From Tepidiforma flava (GTDB taxonomy: Bacteria; Chloroflexota; Dehalococcoidia; Tepidiformales; Tepidiformaceae), in contig NZ_CP115149.1 of assembly GCF_027594505.1 (NCBI RefSeq), positions 1,530,503 to 1,594,502 of the forward strand: a stretch of 64,000 bases of DNA, in the 5' to 3' direction. How positions within the stretch are numbered: the stretch's first letter is position 1; every line of letters begins with the position of its first letter. Positions 1 to 7,627 of the stretch are shown here, piece after piece. The notes below the pieces were generated by a model. That model was not told where the DNA came from. It searched no databases and was given only the letters and a program-made list of their open reading frames with translations. Both the position numbers and the translations under genes were made by a program.

Positions 1-201
1 GCCAGCTGCCCCGTCTCCATGCACCGCCAGGAGTGCGCCCGAGCCGTCCTCGGCGTTCCCGCCGACTGCACCGTCGCCACCGTCCTCGCCATGGGCTACC
101 CCGATCTCAAGCACCCGCTCAGCCAGGGCCGCCAGCGGCTCCCCCTCGATGAACTCGTCTCCTGGGAGCAGTGGGGCGCCCACCGCCCCGAGACCGCTTA
201 G
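1..201 (+). CDS. nitroreductase family protein, C-terminal fragment
   Basis: The gene is open at the left window edge, and only its last 66 codons are visible. The tail has the pattern typical of FMN-dependent nitroreductases: a VPADCTV-type turn, the hydrophobic strand ending AMGYP, and then an R-x-PLDELV segment close to the end. Members of the family reduce nitro groups, quinones or flavins with NAD(P)H. The stop codon overlaps by four bases the stop of the convergent MBL hydrolase gene, so the two genes meet tail to tail with no terminator between them. The substrate cannot be read from this fragment, and the family call rests only on the C-terminal signature. Confidence 0.6.
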   Translation, partial: ASCPVSMHRQECARAVLGVPADCTVATVLAMGYPDLKHPLSQGRQRLPLDELVSWEQWGAHRPETA

Positions 202-1025
202 ACCGCCAGGCTCAGCCCGTCGCTCGCAATCACCACCGGCCCGCTGTAATGCGCCCGCGCCGTGTCCAGCAGCTCGTCCGCCCGTTCGCCCGGGTTCAGG
301 TGCGTCAGCACCAGCAGCTTCGCGCCCGCCTCCTTCGCCACCCGCGCCACGTACGCCACTTCCGCGTGCGTCTGTTCGAACGCCCGCCGGACCGCCGCGG
401 CCCGCCGCTCGTCGAACGCCGCCGTCCACCGCGCGATGCCCGCCAGCGAATAGCACTCGTGGATGAGCGCCGCCGCGCCCTCCGCCAGCGGCACCATCAC
501 CTCCGCTGCCTCCGTCGTATCGCCGCTGTAGACCACCGCCTTCCCCTCGGCTTCGAACCGCCGCGCCTCGCAGACGAGGTTCGGCGCATGGGGCACCTGC
601 TCGGTCCGCACCGTGAACGGCCCCGCCTCCCGCACGTCGCCCGGCGGGATTTCGACGACCGGCACCTCCAGCGGCTCGCCCCAGCCCCGGCCCGGCATCC
701 CCGTCACCAGCGCCGCCGTCCCGACCGCCTGGCGCGCGTAGGCCGCCGTCCCGGGCGGCCCTTGGATTTCCAGCGGCAGGTGCCCGTACGGGAAGGTCAT
801 CGCCTGCACGAAGCTCGCCAGCCCCAGCACGTGGTCCGGGTGGAGGTGGCTCAGGAAGATGCGCGAAATGCTCGCCGGCGAAACCCCCGCCATCACCAGC
901 CGGTCGTACGCCCGCGGCCCGCAATCCAGCAGCACCGATTCGCCCCCGCCCGTCAGCAGGATCGACGACCCTGCCCGGTGCGGCGTGTCCGTGCCCGCCC
1001 CGCTGCCGAGGAACTGGATGCGCAC
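198..1025 (-). CDS. MBL-fold hydrolase, RNase Z-like
   Basis: This 275-residue metallo-beta-lactamase-fold protein begins directly with the fold (MRIQFLGSGAG). It carries the HxHxDH metal motif at about residues 60-65 (HLHPDH), a SGDT aspartate site near residue 167 and a late LTHLNPG histidine near 243. The order of motifs and the length fit the RNase Z/ElaC-like and phosphodiesterase branch of the superfamily. The long exosite arm of true tRNA 3'-endonucleases is not obvious, so the substrate may be a cyclic nucleotide or another phosphodiester instead of pre-tRNA. The ATG gives the complete N-terminal strand. The gene is convergent with the nitroreductase. Confidence 0.75.
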   Translation of the reverse strand: MRIQFLGSGAGTDTPHRAGSSILLTGGGESVLLDCGPRAYDRLVMAGVSPASISRIFLSHLHPDHVLGLASFVQAMTFPYGHLPLEIQGPPGTAAYARQAVGTAALVTGMPGRGWGEPLEVPVVEIPPGDVREAGPFTVRTEQVPHAPNLVCEARRFEAEGKAVVYSGDTTEAAEVMVPLAEGAAALIHECYSLAGIARWTAAFDERRAAAVRRAFEQTHAEVAYVARVAKEAGAKLLVLTHLNPGERADELLDTARAHYSGPVVIASDGLSLAV

Positions 1026-1109
1026 GCCCCAAGCCTACCGCCCTGCGATCGTGACAACCATCCCCCCGGCAGGGTACCGTTCGCCCCGGAATCCCTCGAG
1101 GAGGAACGC

Positions 1110-1583
1110 GTGTCCACCCAGGAGTGGTATCTCTTCGGTCACCTGCTCGGTGTCTTCTTCCTGCTCGCCGCCACCGGCCTCACCACCGGCGCAGCCATCG
1201 CAGCCGGGCGCGCGACTGCCGCCAACACCGTCGTCACCCTGCTCGACCTCCAGCTCCGCTCCGAGCGCATCGTCACCTCCATCGGGGCGATCCTCGCCAT
1301 CGTCTTCGGCTCGCTCCTCGTGAACGAAGCCGGCTACTCCTTCGGCGACGCCTGGATCTCCACCGCCTACACCCTCATCATCCTCGCCCTCGCGCTCGAC
1401 CACGGCTTCTACCTCCGCAAGGTCAAAGCTGCCCGCGACGTCGCCGTCACGCTCGGCAACGGCCCCGTCACCGCTGAGCTCCGCGATAAGCTGAACGACG
1501 GCGGCGCCCGCCTCGCGGGCATCGCGCTCACCCTGCTGTGGCTCGTCTTCCTCTGGCTGATGATCGCCAAGCCCGGCGCCTGA
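1110..1583 (+). CDS. DUF2269-like integral membrane protein
   Basis: This is a 157-residue protein with four hydrophobic segments: a HLLGVFFLLAATG helix near the N-terminus, IVTSIGAILAIVFG, a third around AYTLIILALALDHGF, and ALTLLWLVFLWLMI at the end. Composition, length and the early H-x3-G pattern resemble the DUF2269 family of predicted bacterial inner-membrane proteins, whose function is unknown to me. GTG was chosen as the start because GAGGAGG lies five bases upstream; the much longer open frame upstream is only an antisense shadow of the MBL gene. It stands alone and is convergent with the glycosyltransferase gene. Confidence 0.7.
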   Translation: MSTQEWYLFGHLLGVFFLLAATGLTTGAAIAAGRATAANTVVTLLDLQLRSERIVTSIGAILAIVFGSLLVNEAGYSFGDAWISTAYTLIILALALDHGFYLRKVKAARDVAVTLGNGPVTAELRDKLNDGGARLAGIALTLLWLVFLWLMIAKPGA

Positions 1584-1597
1584 ACCGCCCCGGCCCG

Positions 1598-2566
1598 CTA
1601 ATCGCGCGCCAGCCGCCGCCCCAGCACCCCCGACGGCGACGGCTCCGGGTCGCCCGGCTCGAAGGCCAGGTGCCCGGCCAGCAGCGCCGCCTTGTCGATC
1701 GCCGCTGCCGCCGCATACGCCGCCGGCCACGGCAGCCGTTCGCCGGCCCGGTCCAGCGCCCCTGCGGCCAGCAGCGCGCCCCGCGCCAGCCCCCGGCTGA
1801 GCGCCCGCCGCCCCGGCAGCCGGCGAATCCGCCCGCCGTGCCGCTCCCACCGCCGCAGCTGCGCCCCTCGCCACGGCAGCCCCGGCGTCTCCGTCATCAG
1901 CCGCTGCGCGCCCCAGCCGTGGCAGAACTGCTTCGCCGCGAACACCCGCAGGTCCTCGTCGTGCGCGTGCTCCACCCGCATCGCCGGCGCATACCCCACC
2001 CGGAAGCCCGCCGCCTCGGCCCGCAGCCCGAACTCCGTATCCCCCACCCGCCGGTACGCTTCGTTGAAGCGCAGCCGGTCGAATACCGCGCGCCGCACCG
2101 CGAGGTTCCGTGTGTCCGTCTCCGTCGGCGAACCGGCCCGCAGCCGCCGGAACCGCGCCGCGTACCGCGCCTGGATCAGCTGCGCCGTCCGCCCGCCCGT
2201 CAGCGCCCCGGAAAACCCCTGCGCGAGGTCGAACCCGCGCTCCAGCATCGCCAGCCCGGCCGCGAACCAGCCCGGCCGCACCACGCAGTCCGCGTCGGTG
2301 AAGAACACCGCGTCGCCGCGCGCCGCCTCGACTCCCCGGTTCCGCGCCGCGTACACGCCCGGCTCCGGAACCCGCAGCAGCGTCACTCCATCGCCCCGGG
2401 CAGCGCCCTCGAGCCAGGCCGAGAACCCCGGCGCGGACCCGTTGTCGATGACGATGACCTCCACCTCAAGCCCCGGCGGCCGGTCCGCCCGCAATGAAGC
2501 GAGGCACGCCGCAATCCGCGGGTCGTCCTTCACCGGAACGATGACGCTGACCGTCCGTGCGCTCAT
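1598..2566 (-). CDS. family 2-like glycosyltransferase
   Basis: This 322-residue GT-A glycosyltransferase opens with the nucleotide-sugar binding strand SVIVPVKDD. It has a V-IDNGS strand near residue 45 and a DAD metal/donor site in FFTDADCV near residue 95. The middle has a GDTEFGLRA-type acceptor segment, and the Ala/Arg-rich C-terminus may lie against the membrane. It probably adds a sugar to a cell-surface lipid or polysaccharide. Its ATG overlaps the stop of the upstream oxidoreductase (ATGA), so the two are translationally coupled. It is the last gene of a three-gene operon with the phosphodiesterase-like and Gfo/Idh/MocA genes. Donor and acceptor are unknown. Confidence 0.85.
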   Translation of the reverse strand: MSARTVSVIVPVKDDPRIAACLASLRADRPPGLEVEVIVIDNGSAPGFSAWLEGAARGDGVTLLRVPEPGVYAARNRGVEAARGDAVFFTDADCVVRPGWFAAGLAMLERGFDLAQGFSGALTGGRTAQLIQARYAARFRRLRAGSPTETDTRNLAVRRAVFDRLRFNEAYRRVGDTEFGLRAEAAGFRVGYAPAMRVEHAHDEDLRVFAAKQFCHGWGAQRLMTETPGLPWRGAQLRRWERHGGRIRRLPGRRALSRGLARGALLAAGALDRAGERLPWPAAYAAAAAIDKAALLAGHLAFEPGDPEPSPSGVLGRRLARD

Positions 2567-3420
2567 GCCCCGTGCGCTTCCCGTTCGACCGTTTCGAGGA
2601 TCGCCGCGTGCCGCCGCACCGTCGCCGCATCCGCCAGCAGCGCCGGCCGTTCGCCCCCCGCGACGAAGCGCGCCCAGGCCCGCAGCACCTCCCGCACCCC
2701 GGCGACGTCGCGCGGCGTTTGGAACCGTTCCAGCCAGTGCAGCCGGCCGGGCCGGCGGGCCGCGGTCCGCCCCGCGCAGGCCAGCCGTTCGCGATAGCGG
2801 TCCCCATGGGCCACCCGCCACCGGAACTCCGCGCCGTCCTCCAGCTCGAAGACGCCGCTGAGCGCCCGCCCGTCACCCCGTACCCCGCGCACCCTCGCGA
2901 TGCGCCCGCCCGTCACCCATTCCGCGAGGTCGATCGCGTGCGGCAGCAGGTCGCGTGAGACCGTTTCGCACGTCGCCGCGCCCCACGCCGCGGCGTTCGT
3001 CTCGAGTTCGAAGGTCCACGCCCTCCCGCCCCGCCGCCGCGCGCGCAGGTGCGCCGGCCACGCCCGCCGCGTGTACGCCCCGGAAAACCGGTGCAGCCCC
3101 TCCGCCGGCCAGTCCGCCAGCTCCGCCGGGCGCACCGCTGCCGGCTTCTCGCACAGCACGTGCAGCCCGGCCGTCAGCGACCCCGCAACCAAAGCCCCGT
3201 TGAAGGCCGGCGGCGTCAGCACCAGCACGCCCTGCAGCGGCTCCGCCGCGAGCATCGCCTCCAGCGACGGCCACCGCCGGACGCCATCGACCTCCACCGG
3301 CCGGGGGTCTGCGACGGCCGCGAGCTCCAGCGCCGGCACCATCCGCAGCGCCGGCCGGTAGAGCCGTTCGAAGGCGCGCCCCGCGCCCGCGACGCCGATG
3401 CGAATGCGGCCTTCAGCCAC
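2563..3420 (-). CDS. Gfo/Idh/MocA family oxidoreductase
   Basis: This 285-residue NAD(P)-dependent dehydrogenase has an N-terminal Rossmann motif (GVAGAGRAF) and the family's conserved C-E-K-P tetrad (LCEKPAA) near residue 90, followed by the alpha/beta substrate domain. These enzymes oxidise or epimerise sugars and inositols, often nucleotide sugars destined for surface glycans. The GTG start was chosen because it overlaps the end of the upstream phosphodiesterase gene by eight bases and begins just before the Rossmann strand; extending further would read into that gene. At 285 residues it is shorter than the usual 330-370, mainly in the C-terminal domain. It is coupled to the downstream glycosyltransferase. 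Confidence 0.82.
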   Translation of the reverse strand: MAEGRIRIGVAGAGRAFERLYRPALRMVPALELAAVADPRPVEVDGVRRWPSLEAMLAAEPLQGVLVLTPPAFNGALVAGSLTAGLHVLCEKPAAVRPAELADWPAEGLHRFSGAYTRRAWPAHLRARRRGGRAWTFELETNAAAWGAATCETVSRDLLPHAIDLAEWVTGGRIARVRGVRGDGRALSGVFELEDGAEFRWRVAHGDRYRERLACAGRTAARRPGRLHWLERFQTPRDVAGVREVLRAWARFVAGGERPALLADAATVRRHAAILETVEREAHGA

Positions 3421-4912
3421 CTGCCGCGCACCCCGCGAACGGCTTCCCTTCGAATCCCGGCGGCGCGGGCACCCCGAGCACCGCATACGCCGTCGGCGCG
3501 AAGTCCCGCGCGTCGATCTCCGCCCGCCCGTCCAGTCCAACGCCGGTACCGGGCCGCACGTAGCAAAAGCCCCGCCCCGTATGCACCCCGTTCCGCCGCT
3601 CCTGCATCGGGTTCACCAGCCGCCGCCCCGCCGCATCGAACGCTTCCGTCACCCGCACCAGCTCCGGGCTCCCCACCAGCAGCGCATCCGGCAGCCGGTG
3701 CGCGCGCGGCCCGCTGAAGTGCTCGGCCGTCCGCCAGAGCTCCCGGTACACCGGCTCGCCCGCTCCGGTGCGAACGCCGGCTGCCGCTGCCTCGACGCGC
3801 GCGAGCAGCGCCTCCCCTTCGGCCGGGGAGATGCTGCCGTCGCGCTCACGGCCCGCGAGGTTCAGCCGCAGCGCCAGGTCGATGTCGTGGGTCACCCGGA
3901 AGACCGGCTCCCTGCCTGCCGCGCTGACCCGTCCATCGAGCTGTGCCTGCCGCGCAGCCCGCACCCGCGCCGGCAGCCGGTTCCAGGCGAACCTGTGGAC
4001 CCGGTCCGGGATGGCGTCGCGCAGCCGGCGAAGCAGGTCGGCCCGCGGCACCGCTGCAGCCGGCTCCTTCCCCAGCGCCAGCGCGAGCACCTGCACCCCG
4101 AGTTCGCTGAAATCCACCTGGTGCCGCATCCCGTGCAGCGCGAACAGCGCCACAGTCGTCCCCTCGCCAGCAGCCTGGAGCACCCGCGGCCAAGCCTCGT
4201 CGAGCGGACGGAGCACCCGGGCGACCAGGTCGAGATTCGTCACCCCCGGCACGACCTCGCACGCCTCCGCGAGGTAGTGCCCCGCCTTGTGCGTTTCGCC
4301 GAACAGCACGACCGCGAACCTGCGCGCTGGGTCCCCGGCCAGCCGCTCGAGCAGCCGCGCCCGCATCGCCACGCCGCGCGCAAGTTCGCGCGCCATCGCA
4401 GCCCGCTCCTGTCCCGACAGCGACTCGAGCGTGTCCAGCCCCAGCGGGTGCCGCCCGAACTCCCTCCGGATGTCCCGCAGGAGCCCCGGCGGCCAGCTCT
4501 CCCGCTCAACCTCGTCCTCCGTCCCCCACCCGATGACCTGCTCCGCGGCCGGCTCCCGGACCAGCGGCACATACGGCACGTCGACCACCGTCGACCGCAC
4601 GCCGGCGGCGGCGAGCCCCCGCCAGAACGGCTCGAACGCCAGCGCCGGGTGCGAAGCCCGCACGTACCGCCCCTCTTCTCCCAGCCACTGCAGCCACGCA
4701 TACCGGCCGTGTCTGCCGGGGTTGACCCCGGAGGCGAACGTCGGCCACACGCTTCCGTGGAGCAGCTCCCAGGGCCCGCGGACGCGGAACCCCGCGCTCT
4801 CCCGCATGAACGCCGCCAGGTTCGGGAGGTCGCCGCCCGCCGCCCGCCGCTCCAGCCACGAGACCTCCATCGCGTCCAGCGCGACGAGCACGAGCCGGTT
4901 CGAACCTGTCAT
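3413..4912 (-). CDS. alkaline phosphatase-superfamily phosphodiesterase/sulfatase-like protein
   Basis: This 499-residue protein belongs to the type I phosphodiesterase/nucleotide pyrophosphatase branch of the alkaline phosphatase superfamily. It starts with a LVLVALDAME strand carrying the first metal-binding aspartate. Nucleophile-region residues follow around WPTFASGVNPGRHG (near residue 57), with a second metal site near FALHGMRHQ and a C-terminal GFCYVRPG-RAEIDARDFAPTAYAVLGVP block of the kind found in this family. There is no signal peptide, so it looks cytoplasmic or a membrane-side enzyme. It heads the operon with the oxidoreductase and glycosyltransferase, which points to surface-glycan or glycolipid metabolism. 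The substrate is unknown. Confidence 0.75.
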   Translation of the reverse strand: MTGSNRLVLVALDAMEVSWLERRAAGGDLPNLAAFMRESAGFRVRGPWELLHGSVWPTFASGVNPGRHGRYAWLQWLGEEGRYVRASHPALAFEPFWRGLAAAGVRSTVVDVPYVPLVREPAAEQVIGWGTEDEVERESWPPGLLRDIRREFGRHPLGLDTLESLSGQERAAMARELARGVAMRARLLERLAGDPARRFAVVLFGETHKAGHYLAEACEVVPGVTNLDLVARVLRPLDEAWPRVLQAAGEGTTVALFALHGMRHQVDFSELGVQVLALALGKEPAAAVPRADLLRRLRDAIPDRVHRFAWNRLPARVRAARQAQLDGRVSAAGREPVFRVTHDIDLALRLNLAGRERDGSISPAEGEALLARVEAAAAGVRTGAGEPVYRELWRTAEHFSGPRAHRLPDALLVGSPELVRVTEAFDAAGRRLVNPMQERRNGVHTGRGFCYVRPGTGVGLDGRAEIDARDFAPTAYAVLGVPAPPGFEGKPFAGCAAGG

Positions 4913-4959
4913 CTCCCGGTGTCAGCCCCCGCGGCCGCCCCGCAGCGACCGCTCCAAGC

Positions 4960-6168
4960 CTACACCGCGAGCGGGTCCTCCGCGATCTGCATCAGGTGCT
5001 TGCTCACGTCCGGCAGGCGGTCGATCCCCACCTCGCCCAGCAGCCCGATGTAGTCCATCAGCTGCTTCTCGCGCAGCTTCCGGAGCCGTTCGATGCCTGC
5101 CTGGATCCGCTCCACGTCGCCCGCGAAGAGCAGCGCCAGCGCCTCCCGCTCGGGGTGGCTGTAGCGCAGCTCGATGCTCAGCGCCGCCTCCGCACGGCCC
5201 AGCCAGAACTTCGCGTTCTCCCGGCCCCGCGGGTGGTGCTGGATGTACCAGAGCAGGTGGCGCTTCCCGTACTCCAGGTGCCGCCGCGAATCCCGCGCAA
5301 GGTTGCCGAACAGCGTCCGCTCCACGTCAGTCTTCGCAAAGTCCGCGTATGCCTCGAACAGCGTCAGTTCGTACGACTTGTAGACCACGTCCAGCGCCGT
5401 GATCATCTCGGTGAACTTCAGCGCCCCGTACCACGCCCGGTAGAGCGCGCCCAGTGGCGCCTGCCCCAGCCCGCCGCCGTTCGCAAGCGCCCGCTTCCGC
5501 AGCGCCTCCACCTTGTGCCCCGCGTCGTAAATCTGCGTCCCGAGGAACAGCTTCACGTCGTGGAAGCCGTAGCTGATCGGCTCCAGCCACTTCGCGATGA
5601 TCTTCTGCTCCACCAGCCCGTGCCCGCTGTACAGCGTCGCCAGCTGGCACACGGCCCGCTCGATCTCCGCCGGCAGCTCGCTCAGCCCGTTCGTCCAGTC
5701 GAGGTCCGTCGCCGGGACCCACCGGTCCCGGATCGCGTCCTCGTACAGCTCATCCACCCCCTCCGCCCAGACCTCGACTTTGTCATAGATGTAGTAGCTG
5801 CCCGGGGCGTAGTTGTCCGGCGAGGGGTGCGAGCCGCGCGGCGTGTCGTTCTCGTACGGCCAGTGATCCGGCACCTGTCCGTAGGTGCCGATGTTGATGT
5901 CCTTCAGCAGCAGGCCCCGCTCGCCGGGCTGCGCGCGGACGCCCCGCTCCGAACGCGTCCGGATGAAGTTGAACGTCAGGTTCGGGATGCGCTCCGGGTC
6001 CCGGTCGACGAGGTCGAGGAACCCCCGCATCCGCTCCTCCGGGATGCGCATCATCGTGATGTTCGCCACCGTCGCGTCCTTCAGCGGCGAGGCCTCGATG
6101 CGGGCGATGGTCTCCTCGCTCCAGCCCAGGTCGCGGGCGCGGATCTTCGTCGCGGTGCTCAGCTGCAT
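4960..6168 (-). CDS. ferritin-like (R2-fold) paralogue without metal ligands
   Basis: This 402-residue helical protein is clearly homologous to its upstream neighbour; LFLGTQI and RKRAL-NGGG blocks align without gaps. In my hand alignment the six diiron ligands of the neighbour (E131, E163, H166, E209, E239, H242) fall on G184, A216, K219, K264, S294 and H297 here, so five of six are lost. It also carries about 50 extra residues at the N-terminus. It is therefore probably a non-catalytic partner subunit, comparable in logic to the beta subunits of bacterial multicomponent monooxygenases. The gene follows its paralogue by 37 bp in an apparent two-gene operon, with a GAAGGACGG-type ribosome site. 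The substrate is unknown. Confidence 0.8.
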   Translation of the reverse strand: MQLSTATKIRARDLGWSEETIARIEASPLKDATVANITMMRIPEERMRGFLDLVDRDPERIPNLTFNFIRTRSERGVRAQPGERGLLLKDINIGTYGQVPDHWPYENDTPRGSHPSPDNYAPGSYYIYDKVEVWAEGVDELYEDAIRDRWVPATDLDWTNGLSELPAEIERAVCQLATLYSGHGLVEQKIIAKWLEPISYGFHDVKLFLGTQIYDAGHKVEALRKRALANGGGLGQAPLGALYRAWYGALKFTEMITALDVVYKSYELTLFEAYADFAKTDVERTLFGNLARDSRRHLEYGKRHLLWYIQHHPRGRENAKFWLGRAEAALSIELRYSHPEREALALLFAGDVERIQAGIERLRKLREKQLMDYIGLLGEVGIDRLPDVSKHLMQIAEDPLAV

Positions 6169-6205
6169 CGTTCCGTCCTTCGTGTGCTCGGGGTGGCTGG
6201 CCGGC

Positions 6206-7258
6206 TCAGTTCACCGGGTCGAGGAATTCGCGCAGGCCCGGCGCCATCCGCTCCCGCCGGTCGCCCAGCCCGATCACTTCGAGCCGGTGCATGTACTCGT
6301 TCACCTGCCGCTTCCGCATCAGCATCAGCTTCGCGTAGCCCTCGTCGATATGCTCGATGCCGCCGCCGGCGAGGATGGCGAGCGCCTCGCCCGTCGTCGG
6401 GTTCGTCGTCAGGCTCGCCTGCTGGCTTTGCGCCAGCGCCCCCTCCTGGATGTCCAGGTAGTGGTGCATCTCCTCCTTCCGCCACGGCTCCGTATCCATC
6501 ACGTATTTCATGTGCGTGACGCCGAACGCCAGGTGGCGGCTTTCATCCTGCGCCGCCAGGCGGAAGATCTTCTTCTCTGCTTCGTTCTGCGCGATGAGCT
6601 CGCCCATCCGGAAGAGCGTCTGCACGAACCCCTCGCCCACCAGGTGCAGCAGCGCCGTCATCTCTGTGAAATCGTCCACCGAGAGCAGGTTGATCGCCCC
6701 GAACCCCGCATCCACCATCCCCCCGCCGTTCACCAGCGCCCGCTTCCGGAACACGTCGAGGTGCCGGCTTTCATCCATGATCTGCGTGCCCAAGAACAGC
6801 TGCGATTCGAAATGGTCCGGGTGCACCTGCTCCATGAACCGCCCCGGCAGGTCCCCCGCGATGAACTCCACCTGCGTGAGGAACGTGCACAGCGTGCACA
6901 TCGCCCACTCCAGGTCGTCCGGCAGCGGCTGGATCGTCTCCCACGGGATGTCCACCGCGCTCGACCACTGCCGCTGATTCGCCTCCTCGTAGAGCAGCAT
7001 CGCGCTCTCCGACCAGACGTCCGCCTTCGAACGGTACTGCCGCGCGTGCCGCGGCGACCGCGGGTCCGCCCAGGCGCCGCGCGGCTTGAACACCGGCGCC
7101 CCCGATGCGTCGATCTCCGCGTTCCCGTACGTCAGCGCGTTGATCTGCTCCAGCGTCAGGCCCTTCCGTCCCGCCTGGATGCGCATCCCCTGCTCCGTAT
7201 CCAGGTTCAGCCAGTCGAAATTCAGCCCGGGGACGTCCACGAATGCAGGCGACGTCAT
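6206..7258 (-). CDS. ferritin-like (R2-fold) diiron oxygenase/oxidase subunit
   Basis: This 350-residue four-helix diiron protein has a complete carboxylate-bridged ligand set: E131 (TQVEF), E163 and H166 (DESRH), E209 (GEGF), then E239 and H242 (a second DESRH). The ligand spacing (32, 3, 30, 3) is close to that of ribonucleotide reductase R2 and toluene/methane monooxygenase alpha subunits. Database names for such proteins vary (R2-like, ferritin-like), and no reductase, effector protein or nrdA lies nearby, so the reaction is open. GGAGGTG lies five bases before the ATG. The gene is first in the pair with the ligand-less paralogue and diverges from leuA. Confidence 0.82.
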   Translation of the reverse strand: MTSPAFVDVPGLNFDWLNLDTEQGMRIQAGRKGLTLEQINALTYGNAEIDASGAPVFKPRGAWADPRSPRHARQYRSKADVWSESAMLLYEEANQRQWSSAVDIPWETIQPLPDDLEWAMCTLCTFLTQVEFIAGDLPGRFMEQVHPDHFESQLFLGTQIMDESRHLDVFRKRALVNGGGMVDAGFGAINLLSVDDFTEMTALLHLVGEGFVQTLFRMGELIAQNEAEKKIFRLAAQDESRHLAFGVTHMKYVMDTEPWRKEEMHHYLDIQEGALAQSQQASLTTNPTTGEALAILAGGGIEHIDEGYAKLMLMRKRQVNEYMHRLEVIGLGDRRERMAPGLREFLDPVN

Positions 7259-7627
7259 AGGGGCACCTCCGGGGTGTGCGTGATTGGCGCAGTATATCGC
7301 ACCAATAGAACGTTCGCCGCAAGCGAAACGCCGCCCGCTGGCGTCCCCTGTTCCGATTTGCTAGCCTTTCCCTCGATGCGCCATCCCGACGCACTGCCAC
7401 GCGAGGTCGTGAACGCCCCGGACTCACCGGGGCGCGTCCTTTAGCGCCGCGGCGGCGGAACGCGGCCCGTTCGAACCTGCACCGCAGCGTTGTCCTCCCG
7501 ACCGGCGCGCATGCTGGTCTCCCGCCCGCCTCTCGCCGAAACTCCCCATAAGAATTCCGTAAGAAACTCGCCCCGGCGCACCCGCGCCGGCCGCCCGTCC
7601 CATCACCCCGCACGAGGAGACGACCCG
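7259..7627. other. divergent intergenic region upstream of leuA
   Basis: These 369 bases separate the diiron operon from leuA. Besides the palindromic promoter region on the left, they hold a perfect 8-bp hairpin at 7414-7434 (CGCCCCGG, loop ACTCA, CCGGGGCG) followed by CGTCCTTT. A possible 22-codon ORF (7376-7444) runs across that hairpin; its ATG lies eight bases after TAGCCT, as for the leaderless genes in this window. It has only two Leu codons, so classical leucine attenuation is not well supported. I see no T-box motif. Confidence 0.35.
7264..7306 (-). promoter_or_regulatory. promoter, palindrome and ribosome site of the diiron operon
   Basis: On the minus strand a TATACT hexamer (7296-7291) sits at the centre of an imperfect 24-bp inverted repeat (7283-7306). 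Its 8-bp arms, ATTGGCGC and GCACCAAT, are seven-eighths complementary, and GGAGGTG follows at 7270-7264 before the ATG at 7258. A palindrome overlapping a -10 box is the usual layout of a repressor operator. I found no convincing -35 hexamer, so the promoter assignment is moderate. Confidence 0.45.

Noticed and set aside
1598-2821. 407-residue version of the glycosyltransferase starting upstream
   Set aside because: The extra N-terminal 85 residues overlap the oxidoreductase gene in another frame and have shadow-like composition; the ATG at 2566 gives a normal start.
7259-7627. T-box riboswitch upstream of leuA
   Set aside because: The conserved T-box antiterminator sequence is absent, and only one short hairpin is visible.
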